In this document: piece after piece, positions 40,862 through 49,931 of the stretch | How positions within the stretch are numbered: the first letter of the stretch is position 1 | Layout of the letters: every line of letters starts with the position of its first letter | Source: Lysobacter enzymogenes | GTDB taxonomy: Bacteria; Pseudomonadota; Gammaproteobacteria; Xanthomonadales; Xanthomonadaceae | Assembly (NCBI RefSeq): GCF_900106525.1 | Contig: NZ_FNOG01000001.1 | Location: 248,001-312,000 of the forward strand | DNA: 64,000 bases | Direction: 5' to 3' | Notes under the pieces: model-generated | What the model was told of the DNA's origin: nothing | The model's database searches: none | What the model saw: only the letters and a program-made list of their open reading frames with translations | Program-made: the position numbers and the translations under genes

Positions 40862-42510
40862 GCGCCGGCGCGAAGCGGCCGTCGATCGAATTGATCGGGC
40901 GGCTGGTCGTCGCCGCGCTGCCGCTGGCCCTCGCGGCCTGCGCCAGCTCCCCGAAGAAATCCGGCTCCGAGGCGCTCGCGCTGCCCGACCGCGGCCGCGT
41001 CCACAGCTCGGCCCTGGCCCACGGCGGCGCGCGCAAGAAATCGCCGTACGCGCCGGCCCAGGAAGACCTCAGCAAGCGCGGCAACTACAAGGCCGGCGGC
41101 CTGTACGCGCCGGGGGTCAAAGACAGCACGCCGGATTACATCCCCGACGTCGATTCGATTCCCGAACCCGAAGTCGTCGCCGAGGCGCGTTCGCAGTTCG
41201 GCAACCGCTCGCCGTATGTGGTGCTGGGCAAGACCTACAAGGTGCTCGACTCGCACGACGATTACGTCGAGACCGGCACGGCTTCTTACTACGGCCAGAA
41301 ATTCCACGGCCGCCGCACCTCCAACCTGGAGGTGTACGACATGTTCGCCTTCACCGCCGCGCACAAGTCGCTGCCGCTGCCGAGCTTCGCCCGGGTCACC
41401 AACCTGGACAACGGCAAGTCGGTGACGGTGCGGGTCAACGACCGCGGCCCGTTCCACGACGACCGCGTGATCGACCTGAGCTATGCGGCCGCGATCAAGC
41501 TGGGCATCACCCAGCGCGGCACCGGCCGGGTCGAGGTGCGCGCGCTGCATCCGGGCGAGGCGGCGCCGCCGCTGTACGCCAGCGCCGGCAACAATCCGCC
41601 GCCGGCGCCCGCCGCCGCGCCGAAGACCCCGAGTGCGATGGATCGGTTGGTCTCGGCGATGCCGATCGCCAGCGCCAACGCCGGCGAACTGCCGCCGGGC
41701 GTGCGCATCGCCACCGGCAAGCCGACGCCGATGAGCGCCGGCGCCAGCGCCGCACCGGTGAAAACCACCGTCGCTACCGGCAAGCCCGCGCCGGTCGCGG
41801 CGGCCGAACCGGTCAAGACCACGGTCGCCACCGGCCAGCCGGCGCCGGCCAAGACCGCAGTCGCCAGCGCCGCGCCGACGGCCGCGGCCGGCAAGCCCGG
41901 CCCGCACGACTACCGCTTCGACATGATGCAGAACGGCAAGTCGATGACCGCGGACGAATTCGACGCCTGGATGAAATCGCGCCAAGTGCGCGTGGCCACC
42001 GGCCAACCGGTCGCGCCGCCGCCGACCAAGGCGCTGACCAAGGCCGAGAAGCGCGCGCTGGAGAAACAGCAGCGCGAGCAGCAGAAGTTGCTGGCCAAGC
42101 AGCAGAAGGAACAGCAGCGCGCGCTGGCCGAGGCCGAGAAGGCCGCGAAGAAGGCCGGCAGCGCCGTCCCGGCCACGGCCGTAGCCGCCGCAGCATTGCC
42201 GGCGCCGCCGGCCGCGCCGCCGCCGCCGACCCCGGCCAAGGCCGCCGCGGTGGTCGCCGCCAGCACGCCCTCGGCGGGCGATGTGACCTTGCAGGTGGCC
42301 AGTTTCTCCGCCCGCAGCAACGCCGACCGCGCCCTGGGCATGCTGCGCGGCGCCGGCATCGCCGCGGCCCGGCTGCTCGACGGCAACGCCGCCAACGGCC
42401 AGAAGATCTGGCGCCTGCGGGTCGGCCCGCTGCAGGCCGACGCGGCGCCGGAACTTGCCGCCCGCATCGTCGGTCTGGGCTTCGGGCAGCCGCAGCGCGT
42501 TCGCGACTGA
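40858..42510 (+). CDS. rlpA: Septal ring lytic transglycosylase RlpA family lipoprotein
   Basis: A 550-residue protein: lipobox LAACAS at the N-terminus, a double-psi beta-barrel RlpA domain (about residues 125-235; GTASYYGQKFHGRRTSNLEVYDM, VRVNDRGPFHDDRVIDLS), a long linker, and a C-terminal SPOR domain (about 475-550) that binds denuded glycan at septa. The linker is unusual: VATG(K/Q)P-type repeats recur, then a Lys/Glu/Gln-rich coiled coil (about 400-445). RlpA in Pseudomonas cleaves naked glycan; this one is longer than typical members. Confidence 0.93.
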   Translation: MSAGAKRPSIELIGRLVVAALPLALAACASSPKKSGSEALALPDRGRVHSSALAHGGARKKSPYAPAQEDLSKRGNYKAGGLYAPGVKDSTPDYIPDVDSIPEPEVVAEARSQFGNRSPYVVLGKTYKVLDSHDDYVETGTASYYGQKFHGRRTSNLEVYDMFAFTAAHKSLPLPSFARVTNLDNGKSVTVRVNDRGPFHDDRVIDLSYAAAIKLGITQRGTGRVEVRALHPGEAAPPLYASAGNNPPPAPAAAPKTPSAMDRLVSAMPIASANAGELPPGVRIATGKPTPMSAGASAAPVKTTVATGKPAPVAAAEPVKTTVATGQPAPAKTAVASAAPTAAAGKPGPHDYRFDMMQNGKSMTADEFDAWMKSRQVRVATGQPVAPPPTKALTKAEKRALEKQQREQQKLLAKQQKEQQRALAEAEKAAKKAGSAVPATAVAAAALPAPPAAPPPPTPAKAAAVVAASTPSAGDVTLQVASFSARSNADRALGMLRGAGIAAARLLDGNAANGQKIWRLRVGPLQADAAPELAARIVGLGFGQPQRVRD

Positions 42511-42721
42511 GGCGCCCGCCTGAACGGGCGCGACTGAACGCGCACCGCCGGCCAACAGGGCCGGCGGCTGCAAGCGCCGCCCATCTCAGGCACGATGCAC
42601 GCCTCGCGGACCGCAGCAGGAAGGCACGGTCCCGCCACTTTCGACGGTGGCCGCCAGGACGGCGGCGCCGACCTCCAAGCCTTGCGGCCGGCACGGTACC
42701 GGTCCCGGAGACAGTTCAACG

Positions 42722-43984
42722 ATGAGTTCCCGCTTTAAGAGAATGGCCCCGCGCGCGGCCGCCTTCGCCGCGCTGACCTCGGCCTTCCTCGCCACCGCCG
42801 TCGCCGGCCTGGCCTCGGCCCAGGCGCCCGCCGCCAAGCCCGCCGCCGCGGCCAGCGCTCCCGCCGCCGCGCAACCGCCGGCCAGCGATGCGCTGCCGGT
42901 GCCGCCGCCGCCGCAGATCGCCGGCACCGCGTGGGTGCTGATGGACGCGGCCAGCGGCAACATCCTGGCCAGCCATGAGCCCGATATGCGGGTCGAGCCG
43001 GCCAGCATCACCAAGGTCATGACCAGCTACGTGATCGCCGCCGAAATGGCCGGCGGCAAGGTCAAGGACACCGACCAGGTGATGATGACCGAGAACGCCT
43101 GGCGCAAGGGCGGCGCGGCCACCGACGGCAGCTACTCCGGTTTCGCGGTCAACCAGACCGCGCCGCTGGTGGAGATGGAAAAGGGCATGGTGGTGCAGTC
43201 CGGCAACGACGCCGCGATCGCCCTGGCCGAGCACGTCGCCGGCAGCGAGGACGCCTTCGCCGCGCTGATGAACCAGTACGCCGCGCGCATCGGCCTGAAG
43301 AACAGCCACTTCATGAACCCGCACGGGCTGTCGCAGGAGAACCACTACTCCACCGCGCACGACCTGGCCCTGCTCGGCCGCGCGCTGATCCACGACTTCC
43401 CGACCGCGTACTCGTACAACAAGATCAAGGAACTCAAGGTCGGGCCGATCACCCAGCCCAACCGCAACCTGCTGCTGTGGCGCGACTCGTCGGTCGACGG
43501 CATCAAGACCGGCCACCACTCCAAGGCCGGCTACTGCCTGATGGCCTCGGCCCAGCGCGGCGACCAGCGCCTGATCTCGGTGGTGATGGGCTCGACCTCC
43601 GAGGCCCAGCGCGCGACCGACAGCCAGGCCCTGCTGAACTGGGGCTTCCGCTTCTTCGAGACCCACAAGCTTTACGACGCCGGCAAGGCCATCGCCAAGC
43701 AGAAGGTCTGGAAGGGCCAGAGCGCCGAAGTGCAGCTCGGCGTGGCCGAGCCGCTGCTGGTGACCGTGCAGCGCGGCAAGTACCCGCAGCTCAAGCCGAG
43801 CATGGACGTGCCCAAGACCCTGGTCGCGCCGATCAAGAAGGGCCAGGCCATCGGTTCGGTCAAGGTCATGCTCGACGGCAAGGTGGTCGCGCAGCGTCCG
43901 CTGGTGGCGCTGGCCGCGGTCGAAGAAGGCGGCTTCTTCAAGCGCCTGTGGGACGAGTTCTGGATGTGGTGGGAATCGGAGTAA
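42722..43984 (+). CDS. dacC: D-alanyl-D-alanine carboxypeptidase (PBP5/6 type)
   Basis: A 420-residue low-molecular-weight PBP with a signal peptide and Ala/Pro-rich lead. Active-site motifs are complete: S95-I-T-K98, SGN in VVQSGNDAA, and KTG in GIKTGHH. A C-terminal beta domain (about residues 305-395) and an amphipathic membrane helix ending in FKRLWDEFWMWWESE complete the PBP5/6 layout. It removes the terminal D-Ala from pentapeptides. The dacC symbol is by similarity; dacA is equally possible. A strong terminator follows. Confidence 0.93.
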   Translation: MSSRFKRMAPRAAAFAALTSAFLATAVAGLASAQAPAAKPAAAASAPAAAQPPASDALPVPPPPQIAGTAWVLMDAASGNILASHEPDMRVEPASITKVMTSYVIAAEMAGGKVKDTDQVMMTENAWRKGGAATDGSYSGFAVNQTAPLVEMEKGMVVQSGNDAAIALAEHVAGSEDAFAALMNQYAARIGLKNSHFMNPHGLSQENHYSTAHDLALLGRALIHDFPTAYSYNKIKELKVGPITQPNRNLLLWRDSSVDGIKTGHHSKAGYCLMASAQRGDQRLISVVMGSTSEAQRATDSQALLNWGFRFFETHKLYDAGKAIAKQKVWKGQSAEVQLGVAEPLLVTVQRGKYPQLKPSMDVPKTLVAPIKKGQAIGSVKVMLDGKVVAQRPLVALAAVEEGGFFKRLWDEFWMWWESE

Positions 43985-44005
43985 GCGCCGCTTCGCATCG
44001 CGACG

Positions 44006-44032
44006 AAAAGGCCGGCCTTCGCCGGCCTTTTT
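44006..44032 (+). terminator. Rho-independent terminator of the carboxypeptidase gene
   Basis: An eleven-base stem AAAAGGCCGGC (44006-44016) with GCCGGCCTTTT (44021-44031) around loop CTTC, followed by TGTTTTTG. It lies 22 bases after the carboxypeptidase stop. Confidence 0.9.
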
Positions 44033-44066
44033 GTTTTTGTGCGACAGGAAGGCCTGTGCGAGGGCT

Positions 44067-44190
44067 TTTGTGGGAGGGCCTTCAGGCCCGATGCCTTTGG
44101 TTCAAGTCGCGGCGATCTGAAACAAAAGCATCGGGCCTGAAGGCCCTCCCACAAGAGTGCCAAGCATCGGGCCTGAAGGCCCTGCCACAA
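44067..44190. repeat. Inverted repeat of the GGAGGGCCTTCAGGCCC family
   Basis: Left arm TGGGAGGGCCTTCAGGCCCG at 44071 is mirrored by CGGGCCTGAAGGCCCTCCCA ending near 44151, and a further right-arm copy (CATCGGGCCTGAAGGCCCTG) follows to 44190. It is the same family as 3410. It fills the gap between the convergent carboxypeptidase and SGNH-hydrolase genes. Confidence 0.88.
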
Positions 44191-44203
44191 GGGCGCGAGC
44201 GCC

Positions 44204-45112
44204 TCAGCGCTTGTTCGCCGGCAACTTGCCGAGCATGACGCCGCGGAACTTCGTCGCCAGCGCATGGAACCCGGCTTCGGTCGGATGCATCTCGTCGAAC
44301 CACTGCTGCGGCTGGGTCAGCGTGCCGCGCAGGTCGACGTAGTCGAACACCGCGGCGAAGCGCGCGTCCTGCTTCAGCGCGCGCAGCACGTGCTGTTCGA
44401 ACCCGTCGATGAGCAGGCGCACGAACGCGGGACGCTCGCTCTCGACGACGCCCAGGATGTTCGGCCCGATCCACGGCCCCACGCTCTTCTTCAGCAACGC
44501 CGCCACGCCGAGGTTGCCCGGCGTCAGCGCGCCGGGGCGGCCGATCAGCAGCGGATAATCGTAGGTGTGCGCCAGCACCGGCACGCCCGGCCGCGCCGCG
44601 ATCGCCGCCTGCAGGAACAGCGCATAGGCCTTGCGCACGGTGTCGTACTGGCCGCTGTCGAGCACGCGCTGGAACGCCTGCTGCGCGCTCAGCCCGTTGC
44701 GGTTGCCGAGCGCGCGGCGCAGGAAACCGTCGACGAAATCGTTGCCGCCGGCGCTGAGCAGGATCAGGTCGAACTCGAAGTTCGCATACCAGCCGATCAG
44801 GTCGTCGATGTTGTCGCGCACGAACATCGAGCGCTTGGGATCGTCGGGATTGCGCGCAGCGCAATCGCCGCTGCGCTCGGCGCGGAAGAACAGCCCGCCC
44901 TGGCCGAGCAGCGGCACGCCGCGTTCCTCGTCCTGCGGCGCGGGCGAGACGATCCAGTCGAGCAGGTTCATCGCCAGCGGCGTGGAGAACCACGAATCGC
45001 CCTCGCAAAACACCACCGGCGTGCGCGCCAGCGCGCCGGCGCGCTTGAGCTGCTGGTACAGCGCGCGGAACTGGCCGCGCAAGGGCAGGGCAACGGACTG
45101 GCTGGGAGGCAT
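44204..45112 (-). CDS. SGNH/GDSL-like hydrolase
   Basis: A 302-residue cytoplasmic protein with the SGNH hydrolase blocks: block I FCEGDSWFS (nucleophile Ser in GDSW), block III SAGGNDFVDG (Asn), and block V FDEMHPTEAGF with the Asp/His pair. Glycine in the second block is not obvious. The family includes esterases, lipases and acetyl-xylan or carbohydrate esterases. No signal peptide is seen. The start at 45112 precedes a convergent run of repeats. The substrate is unknown. Confidence 0.83.
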   Translation of the reverse strand: MPPSQSVALPLRGQFRALYQQLKRAGALARTPVVFCEGDSWFSTPLAMNLLDWIVSPAPQDEERGVPLLGQGGLFFRAERSGDCAARNPDDPKRSMFVRDNIDDLIGWYANFEFDLILLSAGGNDFVDGFLRRALGNRNGLSAQQAFQRVLDSGQYDTVRKAYALFLQAAIAARPGVPVLAHTYDYPLLIGRPGALTPGNLGVAALLKKSVGPWIGPNILGVVESERPAFVRLLIDGFEQHVLRALKQDARFAAVFDYVDLRGTLTQPQQWFDEMHPTEAGFHALATKFRGVMLGKLPANKR

Positions 45113-45197
45113 GGCCGGGCTCCGGAGGACGAGGCAGGTGCCAATCTATCGCGCTTTGTGCGCACAAATTGAGACTGGCGCGTTGCTGCGGAGCCCC

Positions 45198-45284
45198 CTG
45201 TAGGAGCGGCGCGAGCCGCGACCGCGACATCGCGCTTACGACGCAAGCCAGGTGTCGCGGTCGCGGCTTGCGCCGCTCCTACAG
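45198..45284. repeat. Inverted repeat of the CTGTAGGAGCGGCGC family
   Basis: CTGTAGGAGCGGCGCGAGCC at 45198 is mirrored by GGCTTGCGCCGCTCCTACAG ending at 45284. The last six bases overlap the 3' end of the phosphatase gene: its TAG stop (minus strand, 45279-45281) is the TAG inside CTGTAGGAG. Confidence 0.9.
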
Positions 45285-45869
45285 GGGCTTCGGCGCGCTT
45301 GCGACGCTGCGTTCGCGCCAGCGGCGTTTTTCGATCTTGCGCACATCGGCCTCGCCGGCCAGCGCATCGATGTACCCAATCAACCGCAGCAACTCGTCGT
45401 CGTGCGGGTCCTCGCCCAGGTACTCGCTCACGCACACCAGGTTGCCGTAGTTCTGCGCGTGCTTGCTCGGGGTGTCGTCGATCGCCAGCAGTCGCTCCAG
45501 GCGGTAGCCGTGGGTCTTGAGCTTTTGCAGGCGTTTGCGGTTGAGGTATTCGCCGGTGGTCCAGTCGCGGCTGAGCGAGCAGCGTTCGCTCGACCACACG
45601 AAACGCAGGGCCTGCGGCGGGAACAGTGCGGCGCAGACGGCGTCGGCGTAGCGGCGGCCGGACGCGGTCCACACGCCGACGTCGTAGCGCGCCAGCACGT
45701 GGTCGAGGAAGGTCTGCAGGTGCGGGCGGCGGTAGACGTGATAGCCCAGGGCCTGGAAATCGGCGGCGCGGCCGAGTTCGATCTCGCTGGCGTAGACCAG
45801 GGTTTCGTCGAGGTCGAGCATCAGCGTCAGGCGGTCGCCGCTGGGCGCGGCGGGGCGGTCGCGGGTCAT
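45279..45869 (-). CDS. HAD-family FCP1/NIF-like phosphatase
   Basis: A 196-residue protein of the HAD superfamily. Motif I is LMLDLDETLVYASE (DLDET, nucleophile Asp), an active-site VGVWTASGRRYADAV region follows, and the LLAIDDTPSKHAQNYGN segment resembles the NIF/FCP1 C-terminal acidic motif. Such proteins dephosphorylate proteins or small molecules; bacterial members are uncharacterised. The start overlaps the end of the upstream gene (ATGA, 45866-45869). The stop codon comes from the adjacent repeat element. Confidence 0.85.
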   Translation of the reverse strand: MTRDRPAAPSGDRLTLMLDLDETLVYASEIELGRAADFQALGYHVYRRPHLQTFLDHVLARYDVGVWTASGRRYADAVCAALFPPQALRFVWSSERCSLSRDWTTGEYLNRKRLQKLKTHGYRLERLLAIDDTPSKHAQNYGNLVCVSEYLGEDPHDDELLRLIGYIDALAGEADVRKIEKRRWRERSVASAPKPL

Positions 45870-46561
45870 GGTGCGGCGCCGGCGGCCGGCGCCGCCAGCG
45901 CGCGCGCCTGCCGCCACAGCTCGTCGAGCAGCGGCGCGGCGAGGCGGTCGCAGGCGCGGTCGCGGGCGAAGTAGCGTCCGTCCACGCAGGCTTCGACGTA
46001 GGCCTGGCGCAGGCGGTGGCGGTCGGCGCAGAACACCGAGCTGCGCTGCGGCGCCGACCACAGCTCCGGCTCGGCCAGGGCCGCGCGCAGCGGCGCCAGC
46101 GCCGTCAGCGGCAGCTCGCGCTCGGTCGCGGCCGCGCCGGGCTCCTGCGCGCGCAGGCGGGCGCGCTCGCCGTGCACGTCGATGTCCAGCCGCCACGGGC
46201 GCCGGTCCGGGCCGCCGATCAGCAGGGCGTAGCGTTCTTCCAGCGGCGCCTCGTCGGCGTCGGCCGGCGCCGGCGGGCGGGCGAAGTCCGGCGGCAGGCG
46301 TTCGGGTTCGACGTCGTCGGCGCCGCAGCTGACGGCCAGGGCGGGCTGGCCGGCCGGCGCCAGCTGCGCGGATTTGCGCAGCAGTTCGCGCACGTCCGGG
46401 TCGGTCGCCTCCATCGGCTGCGGCGGCAGCGCGATCCAGCCGGCGCGCTCGGGCCGGCGCAGGGCCGGCACGGCCACCGCCAGGGCCGCGGCGAACAGCA
46501 GCAGGACGAGCAGGCCGGGGGCCTTGAGGCGGATCGAATGCTGGCGGTCGCGCGGACCCAT
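45866..46561 (-). CDS. Membrane-anchored hypothetical protein
   Basis: A 231-residue protein with one N-terminal hydrophobic helix (about residues 16-35, [19 protein letters not shown]), so it is probably a bitopic or exported protein, followed by a ~190-residue soluble part with cysteines ([22 protein letters not shown]). No family is recognised. It is translationally coupled to the HAD phosphatase downstream by an ATGA overlap. Function unknown. Confidence 0.72.
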   Translation of the reverse strand: MGPRDRQHSIRLKAPGLLVLLLFAAALAVAVPALRRPERAGWIALPPQPMEATDPDVRELLRKSAQLAPAGQPALAVSCGADDVEPERLPPDFARPPAPADADEAPLEERYALLIGGPDRRPWRLDIDVHGERARLRAQEPGAAATERELPLTALAPLRAALAEPELWSAPQRSSVFCADRHRLRQAYVEACVDGRYFARDRACDRLAAPLLDELWRQARALAAPAAGAAP

Positions 46562-46780
46562 CGTGGCCTGAACTGCGGAACGGGAGCTCCACGTTAACGT
46601 CTGTCGTGGCGTTTCGGCAGACCGCCGGCGCAACGGCGTCGCGCGCCGCGGCCGTGCCGAATCTTGCGGGAATCCGGCGGTCGCGGCCGCAGCCGCGGCG
46701 CGGCCGCGTTCCACCAGCGCAATGCCGCCGTCCCGCCGCCGCGCTTGGGTTGCCCTGGCCGCGGACCCATAATGGCGGCC

Positions 46781-47059
46781 ATGGACATTCATTCCGACAA
46801 CCCCGATCACGGCTTCCAATTCCCCGGCACCTTCGAGCTCAGCGCGATGGGCGCCGCCGACGCCGGCCTGGAGCGCGAGCTGCCCAAGCGCCTGCTCGAG
46901 GCCGGGATCGACGTGGAAACCGAAACCATCCAGTGGAAGCAGTCCTCGACCGGCAAGTACGTCTCGGTCCGGCTGACCTTCCGCGCCGTCGACCGCGCCC
47001 AGTACGACCTGGCCCACCAGGTGCTGCGCGATCACCCGGAAGTGAAGTGGACGCTGTAA
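46781..47059 (+). CDS. ybeD: YbeD/DUF493 family protein
   Basis: A 92-residue small alpha/beta protein of the DUF493 (YbeD) family: [13 protein letters not shown] opening, [23 protein letters not shown] in the middle, and [16 protein letters not shown] at the end. YbeD is thought to be an ACT-like regulatory domain and is linked genetically to lipoate metabolism, and here it directly precedes lipB. The start could be ATG 46781 or the preceding ATG at 46772. Its end overlaps the lipB start by 13 bases, a strong sign of coupling. Confidence 0.88.
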   Translation: MDIHSDNPDHGFQFPGTFELSAMGAADAGLERELPKRLLEAGIDVETETIQWKQSSTGKYVSVRLTFRAVDRAQYDLAHQVLRDHPEVKWTL

Positions 47060-47742
47060 TCGACGCCGTCGCCGAAGTCTTCGGCGGCCCGTCCGCGCCG
47101 CCGCGCGCGCAGTTGCGCGACCTCGGCCGCCAGCCCTACGAACCGGTATGGCGGGCGATGCAGGCCTTCACCGACGCGCGCGATGCCGAGACGCCCGACG
47201 AGCTGTGGCTGGTCGAGCACGACCCGGTGTTCACCCTCGGCCAGGCCGGCAAGGACGAGCACGTGCTGATGCCGGGCGAGATCCCGGTGATCCACGTCGA
47301 CCGCGGCGGCCAGGTGACCTACCACGGCCCCGGCCAGATCGTGCTGTACCCGCTGCTGGACCTGCGCCGGCTCAAGGTCGGCGTGCGCGAGTACGTGGAC
47401 CGGATCGAGCAGGCCACCATCGACACCCTGGCCGAATGGAACATCGAAGGCGCGCGCCGCGACGGCGCCCCGGGCGTGTACGTGGCTGGCGCCAAGGTCA
47501 TGGCCCTGGGCATCCGCGTGCGCCGCGGCTGCACCTTCCACGGGCTGGCGTTCAACATCGCCATGGACCTGTCGCCGTACCAGCGCATCAACCCCTGCGG
47601 TTATCAGGGGCTGCAAGTGACCTCGGTGCTAGACTTGGGCGGCCCCTCGGGCATGGACCAGGTCAAGCCGGTGCTGGTGGCGAACATCGCGCGCCAGTTC
47701 GGTTTGAGCGTCGAGGATGCGGCGCCGTTGAGTTTCGGCTGA
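47047..47742 (+). CDS. lipB: Octanoyltransferase LipB
   Basis: A 231-residue lipoyl(octanoyl) transferase. It starts at the GTG at 47047 with GGAAG just upstream, overlapping ybeD. The family motifs [12 protein letters not shown] (about residues 83-94), [14 protein letters not shown] with catalytic Lys150, and INPCGYQGL with catalytic Cys184 are present; their 34-residue spacing equals that of the E. coli pair. LipB moves octanoyl from acyl carrier protein to the lipoyl domains of dehydrogenase complexes. It feeds LipA, encoded next. Confidence 0.96.
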   Translation: MDAVIDAVAEVFGGPSAPPRAQLRDLGRQPYEPVWRAMQAFTDARDAETPDELWLVEHDPVFTLGQAGKDEHVLMPGEIPVIHVDRGGQVTYHGPGQIVLYPLLDLRRLKVGVREYVDRIEQATIDTLAEWNIEGARRDGAPGVYVAGAKVMALGIRVRRGCTFHGLAFNIAMDLSPYQRINPCGYQGLQVTSVLDLGGPSGMDQVKPVLVANIARQFGLSVEDAAPLSFG

Positions 47743-47754
47743 CCGCTGTTTCTT

Positions 47755-47880
47755 CCTTCTCCCGCTTGCGGGAGAAGGTGCCCGAAGGGCGGATGAGGGC
47801 CCACGAATCCGCCAGGCGCCGCGATACCGCAGGCCGCCGATGCCCTCACCCCGGCCCTCTCCCGCAAGCGGGAGAGGGAG
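47755..47880. repeat. Inverted repeat of the CTTCTCCCGC...GAGAGGGAG family
   Basis: CTTCTCCCGCTTGCGGGAGAAG near 47757 and CCTCTCCCGCAAGCGGGAGAGGG near 47856 are two opposing palindromes, and the interior carries GGGCGGATGAGGGC and GCCCTCACCCCGGC, also partly mirrored. The pair is a composite inverted repeat in the lipB-lipA gap and could attenuate or stabilise the transcript between them. Confidence 0.88.
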
Positions 47881-47905
47881 ATCAATCTCCAGAGTCGATG
47901 CACAC

Positions 47906-48943
47906 ATGAGCGACACCGCCAGCAAGACCATCCCGCTCACCGTCGTCGGCGCGGCCGATCCGGTCGTGGCCCCGGCGGTGTTGCAATCCACCACCATGAC
48001 CCCGGGCGCCAAACAGCTCGGCGGCGACAAGATCAACCGCTCGCCGGTGCAGTTCGCCGACGCGCCGGTGCTGCGCAAGCCTTCGTGGATCCGCGTGCGC
48101 ATCCCCTCGGGCAATTCGGTCGCCCAGCTCAAGGCCAAGCTGCGCGAGAACCGCCTGGTGACCGTGTGCGAGGAAGCCAGCTGCCCGAACATCCACGAGT
48201 GCTTCGGCCACGGCACCGCGACCTTCATGATCCTCGGCGAGGTCTGCACCCGCCGCTGTTCGTTCTGCGACGTCGCCCACGGCAGGCCCAAGCCGCCGGA
48301 TCCGCAGGAACCGATCAACCTGGCCAACACCGTCGCCGACATGGGCCTGAAGTACGTGGTGGTGACCAGCGTCGACCGCGACGACCTGCGCGACGGCGGC
48401 GCCCAGCACTTCGTCGACTGCATCGCCGCGATCCGCGCGCAGAGCCCGCGCACCAAGATCGAAGTGCTGACCCCGGACTTCCGCGGCAAGGGCCGCATGG
48501 AACGCGCGTTGGAAATCCTGTCGCACAACCCGCCGGACGTGTTCAACCACAACGTCGAGACCGTGCCGGACCTGTACACCAACGTGCGTCCGGGCGCCGA
48601 CTACCAGTGGTCGCTGACCCTGCTGCAGAAGTTCAAGGCCCAGCATCCGAACGTGGCGACCAAGTCCGGCATCATGCTCGGCCTGGGCGAGACCATGGAG
48701 CAGGTGCAGGCGACCCTGCGCGACCTGCGCGCGCACGACGTCGACATGATCACCATCGGCCAGTATCTGCAGCCGACGCCGCACCACCACCCGGTGCTGC
48801 GCTACTGGACGCCGGAAGAGTTCAAGGAACTCGAGGTCTACGGCATGTCGCTGGGCTTCACCCACGTCGCCTCCGGCCCGCTGGTGCGCTCGTCGTACCA
48901 CGCCGACCGCCAGGCGATCGACGCCGGGTTCGCGGTGGCGTAA
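47906..48943 (+). CDS. lipA: Lipoyl synthase LipA
   Basis: A 345-residue radical-SAM lipoyl synthase. Both iron-sulfur sites are visible: the auxiliary cluster C88-x4-C93-x5-C99 ([12 protein letters not shown]) and the radical-SAM motif C114-x3-C118-x2-C121 (CTRRCSFC). The C-terminal third contains [14 protein letters not shown] and the closing RSSYHA with the conserved Ser. LipA inserts two sulfurs into octanoyl groups on lipoyl domains. It has a ~26-residue N-terminal extension of low conservation. A perfect long terminator follows at 48987. Confidence 0.97.
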   Translation: MSDTASKTIPLTVVGAADPVVAPAVLQSTTMTPGAKQLGGDKINRSPVQFADAPVLRKPSWIRVRIPSGNSVAQLKAKLRENRLVTVCEEASCPNIHECFGHGTATFMILGEVCTRRCSFCDVAHGRPKPPDPQEPINLANTVADMGLKYVVVTSVDRDDLRDGGAQHFVDCIAAIRAQSPRTKIEVLTPDFRGKGRMERALEILSHNPPDVFNHNVETVPDLYTNVRPGADYQWSLTLLQKFKAQHPNVATKSGIMLGLGETMEQVQATLRDLRAHDVDMITIGQYLQPTPHHHPVLRYWTPEEFKELEVYGMSLGFTHVASGPLVRSSYHADRQAIDAGFAVA

Positions 48944-48986
48944 GCGCGGCGCGGCATGCGCGCGGCGAAGCGAGTCGCGCGCGTCG

Positions 48987-49026
48987 AAACGAAAAAGCCG
49001 GCGCCATCGCGCCGGCTTTTTCGTTT
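48987..49026. terminator. Strong bidirectional terminator between lipA and the effector gene
   Basis: An uninterrupted 18-base stem AAACGAAAAAGCCGGCGC (48987-49004) with GCGCCGGCTTTTTCGTTT (49009-49026) around loop CATC. It has A-rich and T-rich ends on both strands, so it should stop transcription from lipA and from the minus-strand effector gene that ends at 49062. Confidence 0.9.
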
Positions 49027-49061
49027 GCGGATCGGCCGGCGCCGCGCGCCGCCTTGCCGCC

Positions 49062-49931
49062 TCAGCGCCCGCCGTATTGCTGGTTCGGCTGCTGCTCTTG
49101 CTGCTGCTGGTTCTTCTGCTCGTAGGCCTCGGCGCGGTTGTGCGAGTTCAGTTGCTGCACGGTGCCGCTCATGTCGGGCGCCGGCTTGCCCGCATCGACC
49201 TGGGCGTGGAAACCCGGGGTGCGTCCGGCGATGAAGATCTGGTCGTTCTGCAGCGCGACCTTGCCGATGTCGCTGGGCTCGTGCATGCCGGCGCGCTTGG
49301 TCGCCAGCACCGCCTCGGCGACCTTCTCATCGGTCACCTGGGCCGGCAGGCCCGAGCGCAGCTTGTCGTAGAGGTCGCGGTCGGGATGGTCCTTGGGGAA
49401 GGGCACGCGCGGGTGGTCGAGCGCGTGGCTGACGTCGCGGTTGACCTTGGCCACGTCCTCCTTGGTCATCAGCTCGCGCTCGGGATCGCCCTGCGGCCGC
49501 TGCAGGCGCGGGTCGCTCGGATACAGCTGGCCGATGCGCGTGTCGTTGAGGCTGGTGATCAAGGTGCCGTTGGTTGCCGCTTCATAGCAGCGCTTGGCCA
49601 GATCGTCCTTGCCCGAGGCCTCGTCGCCCAGGCGCCGGCCGACTTCGTTGTTCCACAGATCCATGCGGTGTTCGCGCGGATCGTTGGGATGCTTGGGGCC
49701 GATCTCGTTGTCGTCGCCGTAGCTGCGCGCGACCCACTGCTGGTCCATCGACAGCTGGGTCACCCGGCCGCTGGTGTAGGCGTGGCGGAACGCGTCGAGG
49801 GCGTCGTTGTGGCCTTGCCCGGCGAAGCTGCCGTCGGCGCGCCGCTGCAGGGTCTGGCCGCTGAGCTGCTCGTAGTAGCGGTAGGCGTCCTGCTCGATGC
49901 CGCGCTTGATGTCGCTCATGGGATTGTTCAT
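49062..49931 (-). CDS. Putative type IV secretion effector with DUF6973 and XVIPCD domains
   Basis: A 289-residue protein with two parts. Residues about 1-120 resemble DUF6973 (GHNDALDAFRHAYTSGRVTQ, then HRMDLWNNEVGRRLGD), probably the toxic domain. The C-terminal ~120 residues look like XVIPCD, the signal for the xanthomonad killing type IV secretion system: FPKDHPDRDLYDKLRSGL, KRAGMHEPSDIGKVALQNDQIF, GRTPGFHAQVDAGKPAPDMS and a Gln-rich tail (QQQQEQQPNQQ). No signal peptide is present. It overlaps the upstream lipoprotein gene (ATGA), which is the likely immunity gene. Inference: a bacteria-killing effector. Confidence 0.8.
   Translation of the reverse strand: MNNPMSDIKRGIEQDAYRYYEQLSGQTLQRRADGSFAGQGHNDALDAFRHAYTSGRVTQLSMDQQWVARSYGDDNEIGPKHPNDPREHRMDLWNNEVGRRLGDEASGKDDLAKRCYEAATNGTLITSLNDTRIGQLYPSDPRLQRPQGDPERELMTKEDVAKVNRDVSHALDHPRVPFPKDHPDRDLYDKLRSGLPAQVTDEKVAEAVLATKRAGMHEPSDIGKVALQNDQIFIAGRTPGFHAQVDAGKPAPDMSGTVQQLNSHNRAEAYEQKNQQQQEQQPNQQYGGR

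Noticed and set aside
40729-42573. A 614-codon open frame antisense to rlpA
   Set aside because: It is the mirror of the rlpA/mltB coding bias in GC-rich DNA; the rlpA frame carries recognised domains.
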